From positions 1 to 7,786 of the forward strand of contig BHEQ01000088.1 in the NCBI GenBank assembly GCA_003864535.1: 7,786 nucleotides of DNA, read 5' to 3'. The position numbers were made by a program, and so were the translations under genes. Below, piece by piece: positions 1 to 6,743 of the stretch; positions within the stretch are counted from its first letter, which is position 1; every line of letters begins with the position of its first letter. The notes below the pieces were generated by a model. It worked only from the letters and a program-made list of their open reading frames with translations, had not been told where the DNA came from and searched no databases. The DNA comes from Gammaproteobacteria bacterium. Lineage in GTDB: Bacteria; Pseudomonadota; Gammaproteobacteria; Cardiobacteriales; Wohlfahrtiimonadaceae.

Positions 1-501
1 TATATGTATGTTATTCTTAACATAAACTGTTTGTGACTCTAAATCAACCGTAAGTTTAAAGCCCTCTTCATTGGCAACAATATTAAATAGCTCGGCAATA
101 GTTTTAGCTGGCAAGCACATAGGTAGCACTCCGTTTTTAAAGCAATTATTAAAGAATATATCTGAATAGCTTGGTGCTAAAATAGTGCGGATACCGTAAT
201 CTTCAAGTGCCCAAACAGCATGCTCTCTAGATGAGCCACACCCGAAATTCTCCCGCACTAATAAGATAGATGCTCCTTTAAAGCGTGGGAAATTTAAAGC
301 AAAGTTTGGGTTAATTGGGCGGTTGCTACAATCAGCACCAGGTTCTCCTACATCTAAGTAACGCCATTCATCAAATAGATTAACTCCAAATCCTGTACGT
401 TTGATTGATTTAAGAAATTGTTTAGGGATAAGTGCGTCAGTATCAATATTTGATTGATCTATCGCGACAACGAGCCCTTCATGATTGGTAAATGCTTGCA
501 T
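1..501 (-). CDS. leuD: 3-isopropylmalate dehydratase small subunit LeuD (C-terminus outside window)
   Basis: With LeuC, this subunit isomerises 2-isopropylmalate to 3-isopropylmalate in cytoplasmic leucine synthesis. The reading frame enters from the left edge, so the first 167 residues are visible and roughly 30-40 C-terminal residues are missing, given that E. coli LeuD has about 201. The protein opens MQAFTNHEGLVVAID, followed by DTDALIPKQFLK (about 22-33), RTGFG and the family signature ENFGCGSSREHA near residues 87-98, then APSYSDIFFNNCFKNG. These closely parallel E. coli LeuD. The ATG at 499-501 is chosen because the family N-terminus begins there, an AAGGAT Shine-Dalgarno lies just upstream, and in-frame stops lie immediately before it. 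It follows leuC on the same strand after an unusually wide 120-base gap. Identity is certain from the signature; the ending is not visible. Confidence 0.96.
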   Translation of the reverse strand, partial: MQAFTNHEGLVVAIDQSNIDTDALIPKQFLKSIKRTGFGVNLFDEWRYLDVGEPGADCSNRPINPNFALNFPRFKGASILLVRENFGCGSSREHAVWALEDYGIRTILAPSYSDIFFNNCFKNGVLPMCLPAKTIAELFNIVANEEGFKLTVDLESQTVYVKNNIHI

Positions 502-621
502 AATTATTATCCTTAGTGAGCTAGGGCACATCTATAAGTTGCTTTTTCTGCGCTTTTAACAAAATCACAAGCCTTGAAAAATATAATTTATAGAAACCCA
601 GCTATTTTAAATTTTAACTTT

Positions 622-2034
622 TTAGATTGATCTAATATCAACAAAATGCCCATTAATTGCGGCAGCTGCTGCCATCGCTGGGCTAACTAAATGGGTACGT
701 CCTCCAGCACCTTGACGACCTTCAAAGTTGCGATTAGAAGTTGAGGCGCAATGCTCACCGCTCTCTAAGCGATCAGGATTCATCGCTAAGCACATCGAAC
801 ATCCAGGTTCGCGCCACTCAAATCCTGCGGCGATAAAGATTTTATCTAATCCTTCCGCCTCAGCTTGTGCTTTAACTAGACCAGATCCTGGTACGACTAA
901 AGCTTGTTTTATAGTTTTAGCAACACTTTTACCCGCAGCAACTTCTGCAGCGGCGCGTAAATCCTCAATTCTTGAGTTAGTACACGAGCCTATAAAGACA
1001 CGATCAATTTTAATCTCATCTAAGCCTTGATTTGCTTTTAATCCCATATAAATAAGGGCTTTTTCCATGCCTGCACGTTTTGTTGGATCAGATTCTTGTG
1101 CTGGATCTGGCACTTTTTCATCAATTGCGATCACCATTTCAGGGCTTGTCCCCCATGTTACTTGTGGCTTGATTTGGCTTGCATCTAGGCTTACAATTTT
1201 ATCAAACACCGCATCAACATCTGAATGCAAATCTTGCCAGTTAGCAACCGCGGCATCCCACTGGGATGAATGCGGAGCAAAGGGACGACCTTTAACATAA
1301 TCAAGCGTGGTTTGATCAACCGCAATCATACCAACGCGTGCGCCAGCTTCTATCGCCATATTGCAAATTGTCATACGCCCTTCCATGGATAATGCACTAA
1401 TTGCATCTCCTTTAAATTCAATAGCATAGCCATTTCCTCCAGCAGTACCAATTTTTCCAATAATTGCGAGCACGATATCTTTAGCAGTAATTTTAGTACC
1501 TACATAACCATTGACCTCAACAAGCATTGCTTTAGATTTTTTTTGCACTAAACAACCAGTTGCCATGACATGCTCAACTTCAGATGTACCAATTCCAAAC
1601 GCCAAAGCTCCCATTGCGCCGTGCGTTGCCGTGTGTGAATCACCACAAACAACGGTCATTCCAGGTAGTGTTGCGCCTTGTTCAGGACCGACAACATGGA
1701 CAATTCCACGGCGCTCATCCCCTACAGGAAAATAAGTTATCCCTAATTCACGCGCATTTTTATCAAGTGTGTCAACTTGTAAACGTGAGATTGGATCTCT
1801 AATTTGCGTAAAGCCAAGATCAGTTGGAGTATTATGATCAGCAGTGGCAACAATGGCCTCTTTGCGCCATAAAGGACGCTTAGCGATCCTTAAGCCTTCA
1901 AATGCTTGCGGACTGGTTACTTCATGGACGATGTGGCGATCTATGTATAAAAGTGCTGTATTTTCAGTAGGATCACCTTCATAACGCACAACATGTGCTT
2001 CCCACAATTTATCATATAAAGTTTTTTTAGCCAT
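622..2034 (-). CDS. leuC: 3-isopropylmalate dehydratase large subunit LeuC
   Basis: This is the [4Fe-4S]-containing catalytic large subunit of isopropylmalate isomerase, an aconitase-superfamily enzyme that works with LeuD in leucine biosynthesis. It has 470 residues, against about 466 in E. coli, so it is full length. The N-terminus MAKKTLYDKLWEAHVV is typical. Visible signatures are DRHIVHEVTSPQAFEGLR (32-49), VVCGDSHTATHGAMGALAFG (128-147), GSCTNSRIEDLR (349-360) and GCSMCLAMNPD (411-421). Cys351, Cys412 and Cys415 are the expected cluster ligands. The start is supported by an AGGA element about ten bases upstream. leuC is the first gene leftward from a divergent intergenic region shared with lspA, and leuD follows. 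No leuA or leuB is adjacent upstream; whether leuB follows leuD cannot be seen. No leucine-rich leader peptide is evident in the short 5' region. Confidence 0.98.
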   Translation of the reverse strand: MAKKTLYDKLWEAHVVRYEGDPTENTALLYIDRHIVHEVTSPQAFEGLRIAKRPLWRKEAIVATADHNTPTDLGFTQIRDPISRLQVDTLDKNARELGITYFPVGDERRGIVHVVGPEQGATLPGMTVVCGDSHTATHGAMGALAFGIGTSEVEHVMATGCLVQKKSKAMLVEVNGYVGTKITAKDIVLAIIGKIGTAGGNGYAIEFKGDAISALSMEGRMTICNMAIEAGARVGMIAVDQTTLDYVKGRPFAPHSSQWDAAVANWQDLHSDVDAVFDKIVSLDASQIKPQVTWGTSPEMVIAIDEKVPDPAQESDPTKRAGMEKALIYMGLKANQGLDEIKIDRVFIGSCTNSRIEDLRAAAEVAAGKSVAKTIKQALVVPGSGLVKAQAEAEGLDKIFIAAGFEWREPGCSMCLAMNPDRLESGEHCASTSNRNFEGRQGAGGRTHLVSPAMAAAAAINGHFVDIRSI

Positions 2035-2134
2035 TTTGGTTTTCCTGTGTAAAGGTGAAATAATAAAAAGAATATTATCAAAGTAAGGTAGAATTTGCGA
2101 TTAATTAATTTTTATCAAAATTTAATAGGTTGTT
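2035..2134. promoter_or_regulatory. divergent leuC / lspA promoter region
   Basis: This 100-base non-coding, AT-rich region must hold the promoters for leuC (leftward) and lspA-ispH (rightward). Candidate -10 hexamers are GATAAT on the minus strand (2074-2079) for leuC and TAGAAT on the plus strand (2089-2094) for lspA. Neither has a convincing -35 at normal spacing, so the exact promoters are unresolved. The leuC leader would be only about 35 bases, too short for a leucine attenuator or T-box. The lspA ribosome site is weak (AGG about six bases before its ATG). Confidence 0.4.
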
Positions 2135-2638
2135 ATGAAAAAAACTAGATTGCTTATATTGACTCTTATTTTACTTGTTTTAGATCAAGCATCTAAACTT
2201 TGGGCAGTAAATACGCTTATTTTACATGATCCAAATGCTGTGATCCCTATGCTTAACTGGACGCTTGCATATAATGAGGGCGCAGCATTTAGTTTTCTTG
2301 CAAATCAATCAGGTTGGCAACGTTGGTTATTTTCAGGTCTTGCTTTATTTGCAAGTATGGTGATATTTATTTGGATTTTGCGTTTGAAAAAACATGAAAA
2401 AATACTCGGTTTTGGCTTAAGTATGATCCTATCTGGAGCAATTGGCAATTTAATTGACCGTGTCCGCCTTGGAAAGGTAATTGATTTTATTGATGTATAT
2501 TATCAAACAGCTGAAAATTCATATCACTGGCCTATTTTCAATGTTGCGGATATGTGTATCTGCATAGGGGTTGTGTTTATTTTGCTTTCTAGCTTTTTTG
2601 ATAAACCCCAAGCGTCTAAATATGGGTCATATAATTAA
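2135..2638 (+). CDS. lspA: lipoprotein signal peptidase (signal peptidase II)
   Basis: LspA is an inner-membrane aspartyl protease that removes the signal peptide from prolipoproteins after Lgt has added diacylglycerol. The 167-residue product has the family length and four hydrophobic segments (about 5-24, 66-83, 91-107 and 138-155). Diagnostic motifs are LDQASK (16-21), NEGAAFSF (47-54), GAIGNLIDR (101-109), VIDFID (115-120) and FNVADM (135-140). Asp117 and Asp139 are the expected catalytic pair. They lie 22 residues apart, against 19 in Pseudomonas aeruginosa LspA from memory, which implies a slightly longer periplasmic loop. The ATG is supported by the family N-terminus, with lysines before the first membrane helix. 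ispH begins 13 bases after the stop, so the two are almost certainly cotranscribed. In enterobacteria fkpB usually lies between lspA and ispH; it is absent here. Confidence 0.97.
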   Translation: MKKTRLLILTLILLVLDQASKLWAVNTLILHDPNAVIPMLNWTLAYNEGAAFSFLANQSGWQRWLFSGLALFASMVIFIWILRLKKHEKILGFGLSMILSGAIGNLIDRVRLGKVIDFIDVYYQTAENSYHWPIFNVADMCICIGVVFILLSSFFDKPQASKYGSYN

Positions 2639-2651
2639 TGAGGGCTAGAAT

Positions 2652-3596
2652 ATGAGTGCCAAAATAATACTTGCTAATCCACGTGGATTTTGTGCTGGAG
2701 TTGACCGCGCTATTGGGATAGTTGATAGAGCCTTAGAATTATTTGGTGCACCTATTTATGTGCGCCATGAAGTTGTGCATAATAAATTTGTAGTTGACGA
2801 TTTAAAAAGCCGTGGAGCTATTTTTGTAGATGAACTAGACCAAGTCCCTGATGATAAGATAGTTATTTTCTCAGCCCATGGCGTTTCTAAAATAGTGCAA
2901 CAAGAGGCTAAAGATCGCGGTCTAAAAGTATTTGATGCAACCTGCCCGCTGGTTACTAAAGTCCATATGGAAGTTATGCGCTTTTCAAAATCAGGCTGTG
3001 ATGCAATTTTAATCGGGCACGCAGGTCATCCTGAAGTTGAAGGGACAATGGGGCAGTTTGATAGTACGTGGGGTGGTAAAATGCACCTTGTTGAAAGATT
3101 AGATGATATTGCAAAACTTGATATTAAACGCCCAGAGACTCTATGTTTTGTAACCCAAACGACTCTTTCTGTTGATGATACCTCTGAGATTATCAATGCG
3201 CTTAGGCAGCGTTTTCCAAGTATTGCAGGACCACGAAAAGATGATATTTGCTATGCCACCCAAAATAGACAAGATGCAGTACGTACTTTAGCTTTGCACT
3301 CGGATATTATTTTTGTTGTTGGTTCTAAAAATAGCTCAAATTCTAATCGTTTAAGAGAGCTTGCGCAAAAAGAAGGCACTCCCGCATATTTGATTGATCG
3401 TGCGGCAGATATTTCACCACAATGGCTGCTTAATAAAGCAGTGATTGGCGTAACCGCTGGTGCTTCGGCCCCTGATATTTTAGTAATTGAAGTGATTGAG
3501 TATTTACAAAAAACTGGTGCTGTTTTAGAAGGAAATCTACCTGGCATCCAAGAAAATATTATTTTTCCTTTACCCAAAGAATTACGCCGCCATTAG
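2652..3596 (+). CDS. ispH: 4-hydroxy-3-methylbut-2-enyl diphosphate reductase
   Basis: IspH (LytB) carries out the last step of the MEP pathway, reducing HMBPP to isopentenyl and dimethylallyl diphosphate through an iron-sulfur cluster in the cytoplasm. At 314 residues it matches E. coli IspH (316). The three cluster cysteines are visible: Cys14 in NPRGFCAGVDRA, Cys98 in DATCPLVTKVH and Cys200 in DDICYATQNRQ. Substrate-site motifs are also present: EVVHN (40-44), SAHG (74-77), GHAGHPEVEGTMGQ (122-135), TQTTLS (168-173), SKNSSNSNRL (225-234) and GASAPDILV (270-278). A GAGGG Shine-Dalgarno at 2640-2644 lies at good distance from the ATG. It follows lspA by 13 bases. The gene ends with TAG at 3594-3596 and converges on the YfcA-like gene with only 41 bases between stops. 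No key residue is missing. Confidence 0.98.
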   Translation: MSAKIILANPRGFCAGVDRAIGIVDRALELFGAPIYVRHEVVHNKFVVDDLKSRGAIFVDELDQVPDDKIVIFSAHGVSKIVQQEAKDRGLKVFDATCPLVTKVHMEVMRFSKSGCDAILIGHAGHPEVEGTMGQFDSTWGGKMHLVERLDDIAKLDIKRPETLCFVTQTTLSVDDTSEIINALRQRFPSIAGPRKDDICYATQNRQDAVRTLALHSDIIFVVGSKNSSNSNRLRELAQKEGTPAYLIDRAADISPQWLLNKAVIGVTAGASAPDILVIEVIEYLQKTGAVLEGNLPGIQENIIFPLPKELRRH

Positions 3597-3636
3597 ATTT
3601 ATTGGAATTATATTTATTGAGATTATATTTACTAAG
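3592..3636. repeat. three imperfect 15-bp tandem repeats at the ispH/yfcA junction
   Basis: Units at 3592-3606, 3607-3621 and 3622-3636 share the pattern ATTATATTTATTGAG. Units 2 and 3 match at 13 of 15 positions and unit 1 matches unit 2 at 12 of 15. The array begins in the last codons of ispH, including its TAG stop, and ends two bases before the stop codon of the convergent permease gene. No stem with a T tract suitable for a terminator is visible here. The high AT content makes chance similarity possible. Confidence 0.5.
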
Positions 3637-3637
3637 A

Positions 3638-4408
3638 TCAGATCAAATATTCTATATAAATCAAACGCCCTGCAATTAAGACCACAAAAAATATAAATAA
3701 TGGGCGTATAAATTCTGCGCCATATTTAATCGCACTTTTGGCACCAATATAAGCCCCAAGCATGTTGGCTATCCCCATCATGATGCCTAAGCGCCAATCA
3801 ACCATCCCTAAATAAAAAAAAGTAGCCAATGCGCTAATATTACTCATTAAATTCATAAATCTGGCAATGCCTGAGGCTCTAACCAAATCTTGTTTAAATA
3901 AACTATTAGCCAATAAAGTCCAAAAACTACCCGTACCAGGTCCTATAAGCCCATCATACAAACCTAGACTTAAACCTGAACAAACTTGCTTTGTTTTAGA
4001 TGGGATGAGATTATTTATTTTATGGGCAGCTTGCTTTTTAGGAATAAGCATGTAAATTGCAATCCCAATTATGATAATAGGCACACCTTTTTTAATCATG
4101 CTCGCATCCAAATACTTAGCTAATATTGCACCGATACAACTTCCTATAAGTGTTGCTAGGGCACAAGCGATCCAAAGCTTTGGCTCAAATAATCTTCTAC
4201 GAATATAGGTAAGTGCTGCAATTAAAGTTCCGCTTGCGCTAATAAGTTTATTGGTACCTAGGACTATATGTGGGGGGATACCAGCACTTAAGAGGCTCGG
4301 CATAGTGATTAAGCCACCGCCACCTGCAATAGAATCCACAAATCCTGCAATTAAAGCAATTGCCATTAAGCTTAAATGCAGTAATGGTTCTGCAAAAAAA
4401 GTCTCCAT
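3638..4408 (-). CDS. yfcA: YfcA-like TSUP (TauE/SafE) family membrane permease
   Basis: This 256-residue polytopic inner-membrane protein belongs to the TauE/SafE (TSUP) family, whose characterised members export sulfite, sulfoacetate or related organosulfur anions. The substrate of the YfcA branch is not established. The sequence follows E. coli YfcA throughout: AGFVDSIAGGGGLITMPSLL (21-40), GTNKL (51-55), TYIRRRLFEPK (67-77), then the second-half signature GLYDGLIGPGTGSFW (149-163), RFMNLMSNISA (183-193) and a C-terminal helix ending RLIYIEYLI. About eight hydrophobic segments are visible, near residues 13-33, 46-66, 78-98, 108-124, 143-170, 188-204, 207-225 and 234-252. The start is supported by AAGGAT at 4413-4418 on the minus strand. 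It appears monocistronic, with no sulfur-metabolism neighbour, so no substrate can be inferred from context. Confidence 0.9.
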   Translation of the reverse strand: METFFAEPLLHLSLMAIALIAGFVDSIAGGGGLITMPSLLSAGIPPHIVLGTNKLISASGTLIAALTYIRRRLFEPKLWIACALATLIGSCIGAILAKYLDASMIKKGVPIIIIGIAIYMLIPKKQAAHKINNLIPSKTKQVCSGLSLGLYDGLIGPGTGSFWTLLANSLFKQDLVRASGIARFMNLMSNISALATFFYLGMVDWRLGIMMGIANMLGAYIGAKSAIKYGAEFIRPLFIFFVVLIAGRLIYIEYLI

Positions 4409-4420
4409 TAGTATCCTTTA

Positions 4421-4440
4421 TTATGATTTGTTATGATTTA
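4421..4440. repeat. 10-bp direct tandem repeat upstream of yfcA
   Basis: TTATGATTTG at 4421-4430 is followed directly by TTATGATTTA at 4431-4440, matching at nine of ten bases. It lies just upstream of the AAGGAT ribosome site of the yfcA-like gene. It may be a simple AT-rich slippage duplication; no function is claimed. Confidence 0.5.
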
Positions 4441-4703
4441 TTACAGTGTTTAAATATTACTCGTTGCTTGAACTATTACTTTACACTTTATAGATTAAAA
4501 ACATCAGCTATTAATTAATTCAAAATTAATTTAAATATGCACAAGCTAATTTTAAACTTAATGCATATATTCTTGATATATATACCTTGATTATTACAAA
4601 TTAAAGAGTAAGCTACTCCTGTATTCTTAGTCAATAAATACTACTACCTTAAGCACTATTACTTTGCTCAAATTTTATTAATTTTCTAAGAAAAAATATT
4701 TAA

Positions 4704-4757
4704 AATTAGTAATATATAGATATATTTATATGTAAACATATCGACATATTACTAATT
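4704..4757. repeat. 54-bp imperfect palindrome just upstream of pilT
   Basis: The segment is symmetric about 4730/4731 with 27 opposed positions. Of these, 23 are Watson-Crick pairs, one is a T/G opposition and three are mismatches (4716/4745, 4718/4743, 4724/4737). The outer 12-bp arms are perfect: AATTAGTAATAT at 4704-4715 and its complement at 4746-4757. The structure ends 28 bases before the pilT ATG and about 17 bases before its AAGGAT ribosome site. It could form an RNA hairpin in a pilT leader or a cruciform/operator in DNA. A T-rich stretch follows it only on the minus strand, where no gene is present to terminate. Confidence 0.75.
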
Positions 4758-4785
4758 AAATTTAGTTTATTAAAAAGGATTATAA

Positions 4786-5823
4786 ATGAATTTAACTGAC
4801 TTGCTCTCTTTTACTATCAAACATAAAGCATCAGACCTGCATTTATCGGCAGGATTACCGCCTATTGTGCGTATCGATGGTGATATTACGCGGATTAATT
4901 TACCAGTTATGGAACATACTGAAGTTTATGATCAAGTTTACGGGATAATGAATGATACCCAGCGCAAGATTTTTGATGCTGAAAAGGAATGTGATTTCTC
5001 TATAGAGCTACCTGGGCTTGCACGCTTTCGTGTCAATGCTTTCCACCAAAACAGAGGGATGGGAGCAGTATTTAGAACTATTCCTGCCATAGTAAAAACA
5101 ATGGAAGATCTTAGTATGCCCGATGTTTTTCGCAAAATAATAACGGTTCCACGCGGGCTGATTTTAGTCACAGGCCCTACAGGATCAGGAAAATCAACGA
5201 CATTAGCCGCAATGATAGATTTTATTAATAAAAATGATCCTTTGCATATTTTAACTATTGAAGATCCTATCGAATTCGTACATCAGCCACAGCGAGCTTT
5301 GATAAATCAACGAGAGGTTCATAAAGATACAAATAGTTTTAATACAGCACTGCGTTCTGCCTTGCGTGAAGATCCTGATGTTATTTTAGTGGGTGAGTTA
5401 CGCGATCTTGAGACTATTCGTCTAGCCCTAACCGCCGCAGAAACAGGACATCTTGTCTTTGGGACTTTGCATACCACCTCCGCTGCAAAAACAATTGATA
5501 GAATAATTGATGTATTTCCTGAGGGAGAAAAATCAATGGTTAGATCAATGCTCTCTGAATCACTAGAAGCAGTTATCTCACAAATTTTAGTCAAGAGAAA
5601 AGATGGTGGGCGTACCGCAGCGTGGGAGATAATGCTTGGAACAGCAGCTATACGTAACTTAATCCGCGAAGATAAAATACCTCAAATGTATTCAGCTATT
5701 CAAACAGGGCAATCACATGGAATGCAAACTCTTGATCAGCATCTTGAAAAGCTTGTTTACAATGGAATAATTAGCAAGCAAATAGCGGCAGGTAAAGCAA
5801 AAGTACCGAGTGATTTCTTATAA
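4786..5823 (+). CDS. pilT: type IV pilus retraction ATPase PilT
   Basis: PilT is the cytoplasmic hexameric ATPase that depolymerises type IV pili, driving twitching motility, surface sensing and DNA uptake. The 345 residues equal the usual length (P. aeruginosa about 344). The N-terminal PAS-like domain carries KHKASDLHLSAGLPPIVRIDG (12-32). The ATPase core shows the Walker A motif GPTGSGKST (130-138), the Asp box TIEDPIE (157-163), Walker B DVILVGEL (198-205, Glu204) and the His box HLVFGTLHT (222-230). The retraction-specific C-terminal motif AIRNLIRE (288-295) separates it from PilB and from most PilU proteins, and the ending KAKVPSDFL is PilT-like. AAGGAT at 4775-4780 fixes the ATG. It stands alone: no pilU or yggS-type neighbour is visible, and it converges on minC. 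A long AT palindrome lies directly upstream. Confidence 0.98.
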   Translation: MNLTDLLSFTIKHKASDLHLSAGLPPIVRIDGDITRINLPVMEHTEVYDQVYGIMNDTQRKIFDAEKECDFSIELPGLARFRVNAFHQNRGMGAVFRTIPAIVKTMEDLSMPDVFRKIITVPRGLILVTGPTGSGKSTTLAAMIDFINKNDPLHILTIEDPIEFVHQPQRALINQREVHKDTNSFNTALRSALREDPDVILVGELRDLETIRLALTAAETGHLVFGTLHTTSAAKTIDRIIDVFPEGEKSMVRSMLSESLEAVISQILVKRKDGGRTAAWEIMLGTAAIRNLIREDKIPQMYSAIQTGQSHGMQTLDQHLEKLVYNGIISKQIAAGKAKVPSDFL

Positions 5824-5867
5824 TATTAACCTTACATCTTATTTAAATACTTTTATTTGCAAATAAG

Positions 5868-5884
5868 ACATTAAAACCTAATGT
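5868..5884 (+). terminator. weak hairpin downstream of pilT
   Basis: ACATTA (5868-5873) and TAATGT (5879-5884) form a 6-bp stem with a 5-base loop, 45 bases past the pilT stop. A perfect 14-bp palindrome, TTATTTGCAAATAA (5853-5866), lies just before it. There is no following T tract, so termination here is only a possibility. Confidence 0.25.
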
Positions 5885-5940
5885 TAAATCTATAAGAACA
5901 AATAACTTATCTGTATGATTAATATTACTTCATGATCACA

Positions 5941-5972
5941 TCTTCTGTTAATATTTAGCTATTAACAGAAGA
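5941..5972. terminator. 13-bp perfect hairpin between convergent pilT and minC
   Basis: Arms 5941-5953 and 5960-5972 are perfect reverse complements (TCTTCTGTTAATA and its complement) around a 6-base loop, TTTAGC. It is the strongest stem in the 194-base convergent gap, 118 bases after the pilT stop and 45 bases past the minC stop, so it could terminate both transcripts. Neither strand has a clear T run after it, so it is not a classic intrinsic terminator. A protein-binding dyad is the alternative. Confidence 0.45.
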
Positions 5973-6017
5973 ATGCTCAATAATTATTTTAATAAAGCTA
6001 AACAAGTAAAAACAAGT

Positions 6018-6716
6018 CTAAACAATACGTTCTATTTGAAGTTGTTCATTTTCAAGGTAAATACGCACAGGCTTACCTTTTAGATCCTCAGGAATTTGTT
6101 CCAATAATTTAAAATAGCCCGCTATGGAAATAAGCTCAGCATACAAAGCCTGACAAAAAATTTGGGCATTCTGATCTCCATTAACGCCAGCTAAAGCGCG
6201 TCCGCGTAATGGTGCATATACGTGAATGTTCCCATCTGCTAGAATTTCAGCTCCTGTGCTTACCATTTTTAATAAAGTAAGATCTCCTTGTGCATAAACT
6301 TGTTGTCCTGAGCGCACGGGCTGGTTCACAATCATATTTTTCACCTTTTTTTGCTCTAAAATAGCATCAGGCTTAGGTTCTGATTTTAAAGATTTATTTT
6401 TTTTAATATCTGTTAATACTGGACACTGGCTTGCTTTGGCCTCTTCAAGCAGCTCTTTAGGCACATTTTTTAGACCGATAAAAATTAAGGAGCTTGTTTG
6501 GATAATGTTTTTTATGCGTTCAAAATCAATAGTGGCAACATCATTAAGTGTGGATAAATCAAGCACGATCGGCATGTTAATAAATAAAGTTGGTGATTTA
6601 GATATCGCTTCATTTAATTGCTTTTCAAATAATTCTAAGTTATTTGTATACAAGTAAATGATAGATATAGTGAGCATCCCGCCCTTTATTTCAAATTCCA
6701 TTTTGGTAGTTAGCAT
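6018..6716 (-). CDS. minC: septum site-determining protein MinC
   Basis: MinC inhibits FtsZ polymerisation and, carried by MinD on the membrane, keeps the division ring away from cell poles. The 232 residues match E. coli (231). The N-terminal FtsZ-inhibiting domain spans about 1-103 (FEIKGGMLTISIIYLY near 8-23). A charged lysine-rich linker covers about 104-130. The C-terminal beta-helix, for dimerisation and MinD binding, is unmistakable from PVRSGQQVYAQGDLTLL (133-149) through ADGNIHVYAPLRGRALAGV (160-178) to AQIFCQALYAELISIAG (184-200). The first ATG is chosen over Met6 because an AGAAGA element precedes it, whereas Met6 has none, and the alignment with E. coli MinC starts there. In most gammaproteobacteria minD and minE follow at once; here the next gene downstream is convergent pilT. 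It appears to have its own promoter downstream of slyD. Confidence 0.95.
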   Translation of the reverse strand: MLTTKMEFEIKGGMLTISIIYLYTNNLELFEKQLNEAISKSPTLFINMPIVLDLSTLNDVATIDFERIKNIIQTSSLIFIGLKNVPKELLEEAKASQCPVLTDIKKNKSLKSEPKPDAILEQKKVKNMIVNQPVRSGQQVYAQGDLTLLKMVSTGAEILADGNIHVYAPLRGRALAGVNGDQNAQIFCQALYAELISIAGYFKLLEQIPEDLKGKPVRIYLENEQLQIERIV

Positions 6717-6743
6717 ATATTCTTCTGTATAAAAATAAACTTA

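Larger units (their letters stand above)
4409..4785. other. 377-base AT-rich divergent intergenic region (yfcA / pilT)
   Basis: No gene is supported here on either strand. The region is extremely AT-rich and holds the upstream signals of both flanking genes. Visible elements are a 10-bp tandem repeat (4421-4440), an 8-bp inverted repeat with a 3-base loop (4513-4520/4524-4531), a 7-bp inverted repeat (4535-4541/4562-4568), a small dyad GAGTA-AGC-TACTC (4606-4618) and the long palindrome at 4704-4757. I could not pick a confident promoter for either gene. TTGCTC followed 17 bases later by TAAGAA (about 4663-4691) is a poor candidate for pilT. Confidence 0.6.

Noticed and set aside
728..1802. 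Several plus-strand open frames across leuC (728-1030, 1067-1300, 1511-1735, 1584-1802)
   Set aside because: They are antisense to an unmistakable leuC, have no ribosome sites and resemble no protein family.
2035..2134. Leucine attenuator or T-box upstream of leuC
   Set aside because: No Leu-rich leader peptide, T-box sequence or terminator/antiterminator pair is visible, and the likely leader is too short.
3251..3577. 108-codon minus-strand open frame inside ispH
   Set aside because: It is antisense to conserved ispH sequence with all motifs intact; its composition is that of a reverse-strand shadow.
3867..4436. Two plus-strand open frames across the yfcA-like gene (3867-4055 and 4251-4436)
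   Set aside because: Both are antisense to a complete TSUP permease and carry no recognisable domain.
4938..5594. Minus-strand open frames inside pilT (4938-5171 and 5319-5594)
   Set aside because: They oppose the conserved PilT core and have no support of their own.
6699..6701. Met6 as an alternative start for MinC
   Set aside because: No ribosome site precedes it, and the upstream ATG has AGAAGA at good spacing and fits the E. coli MinC N-terminus.
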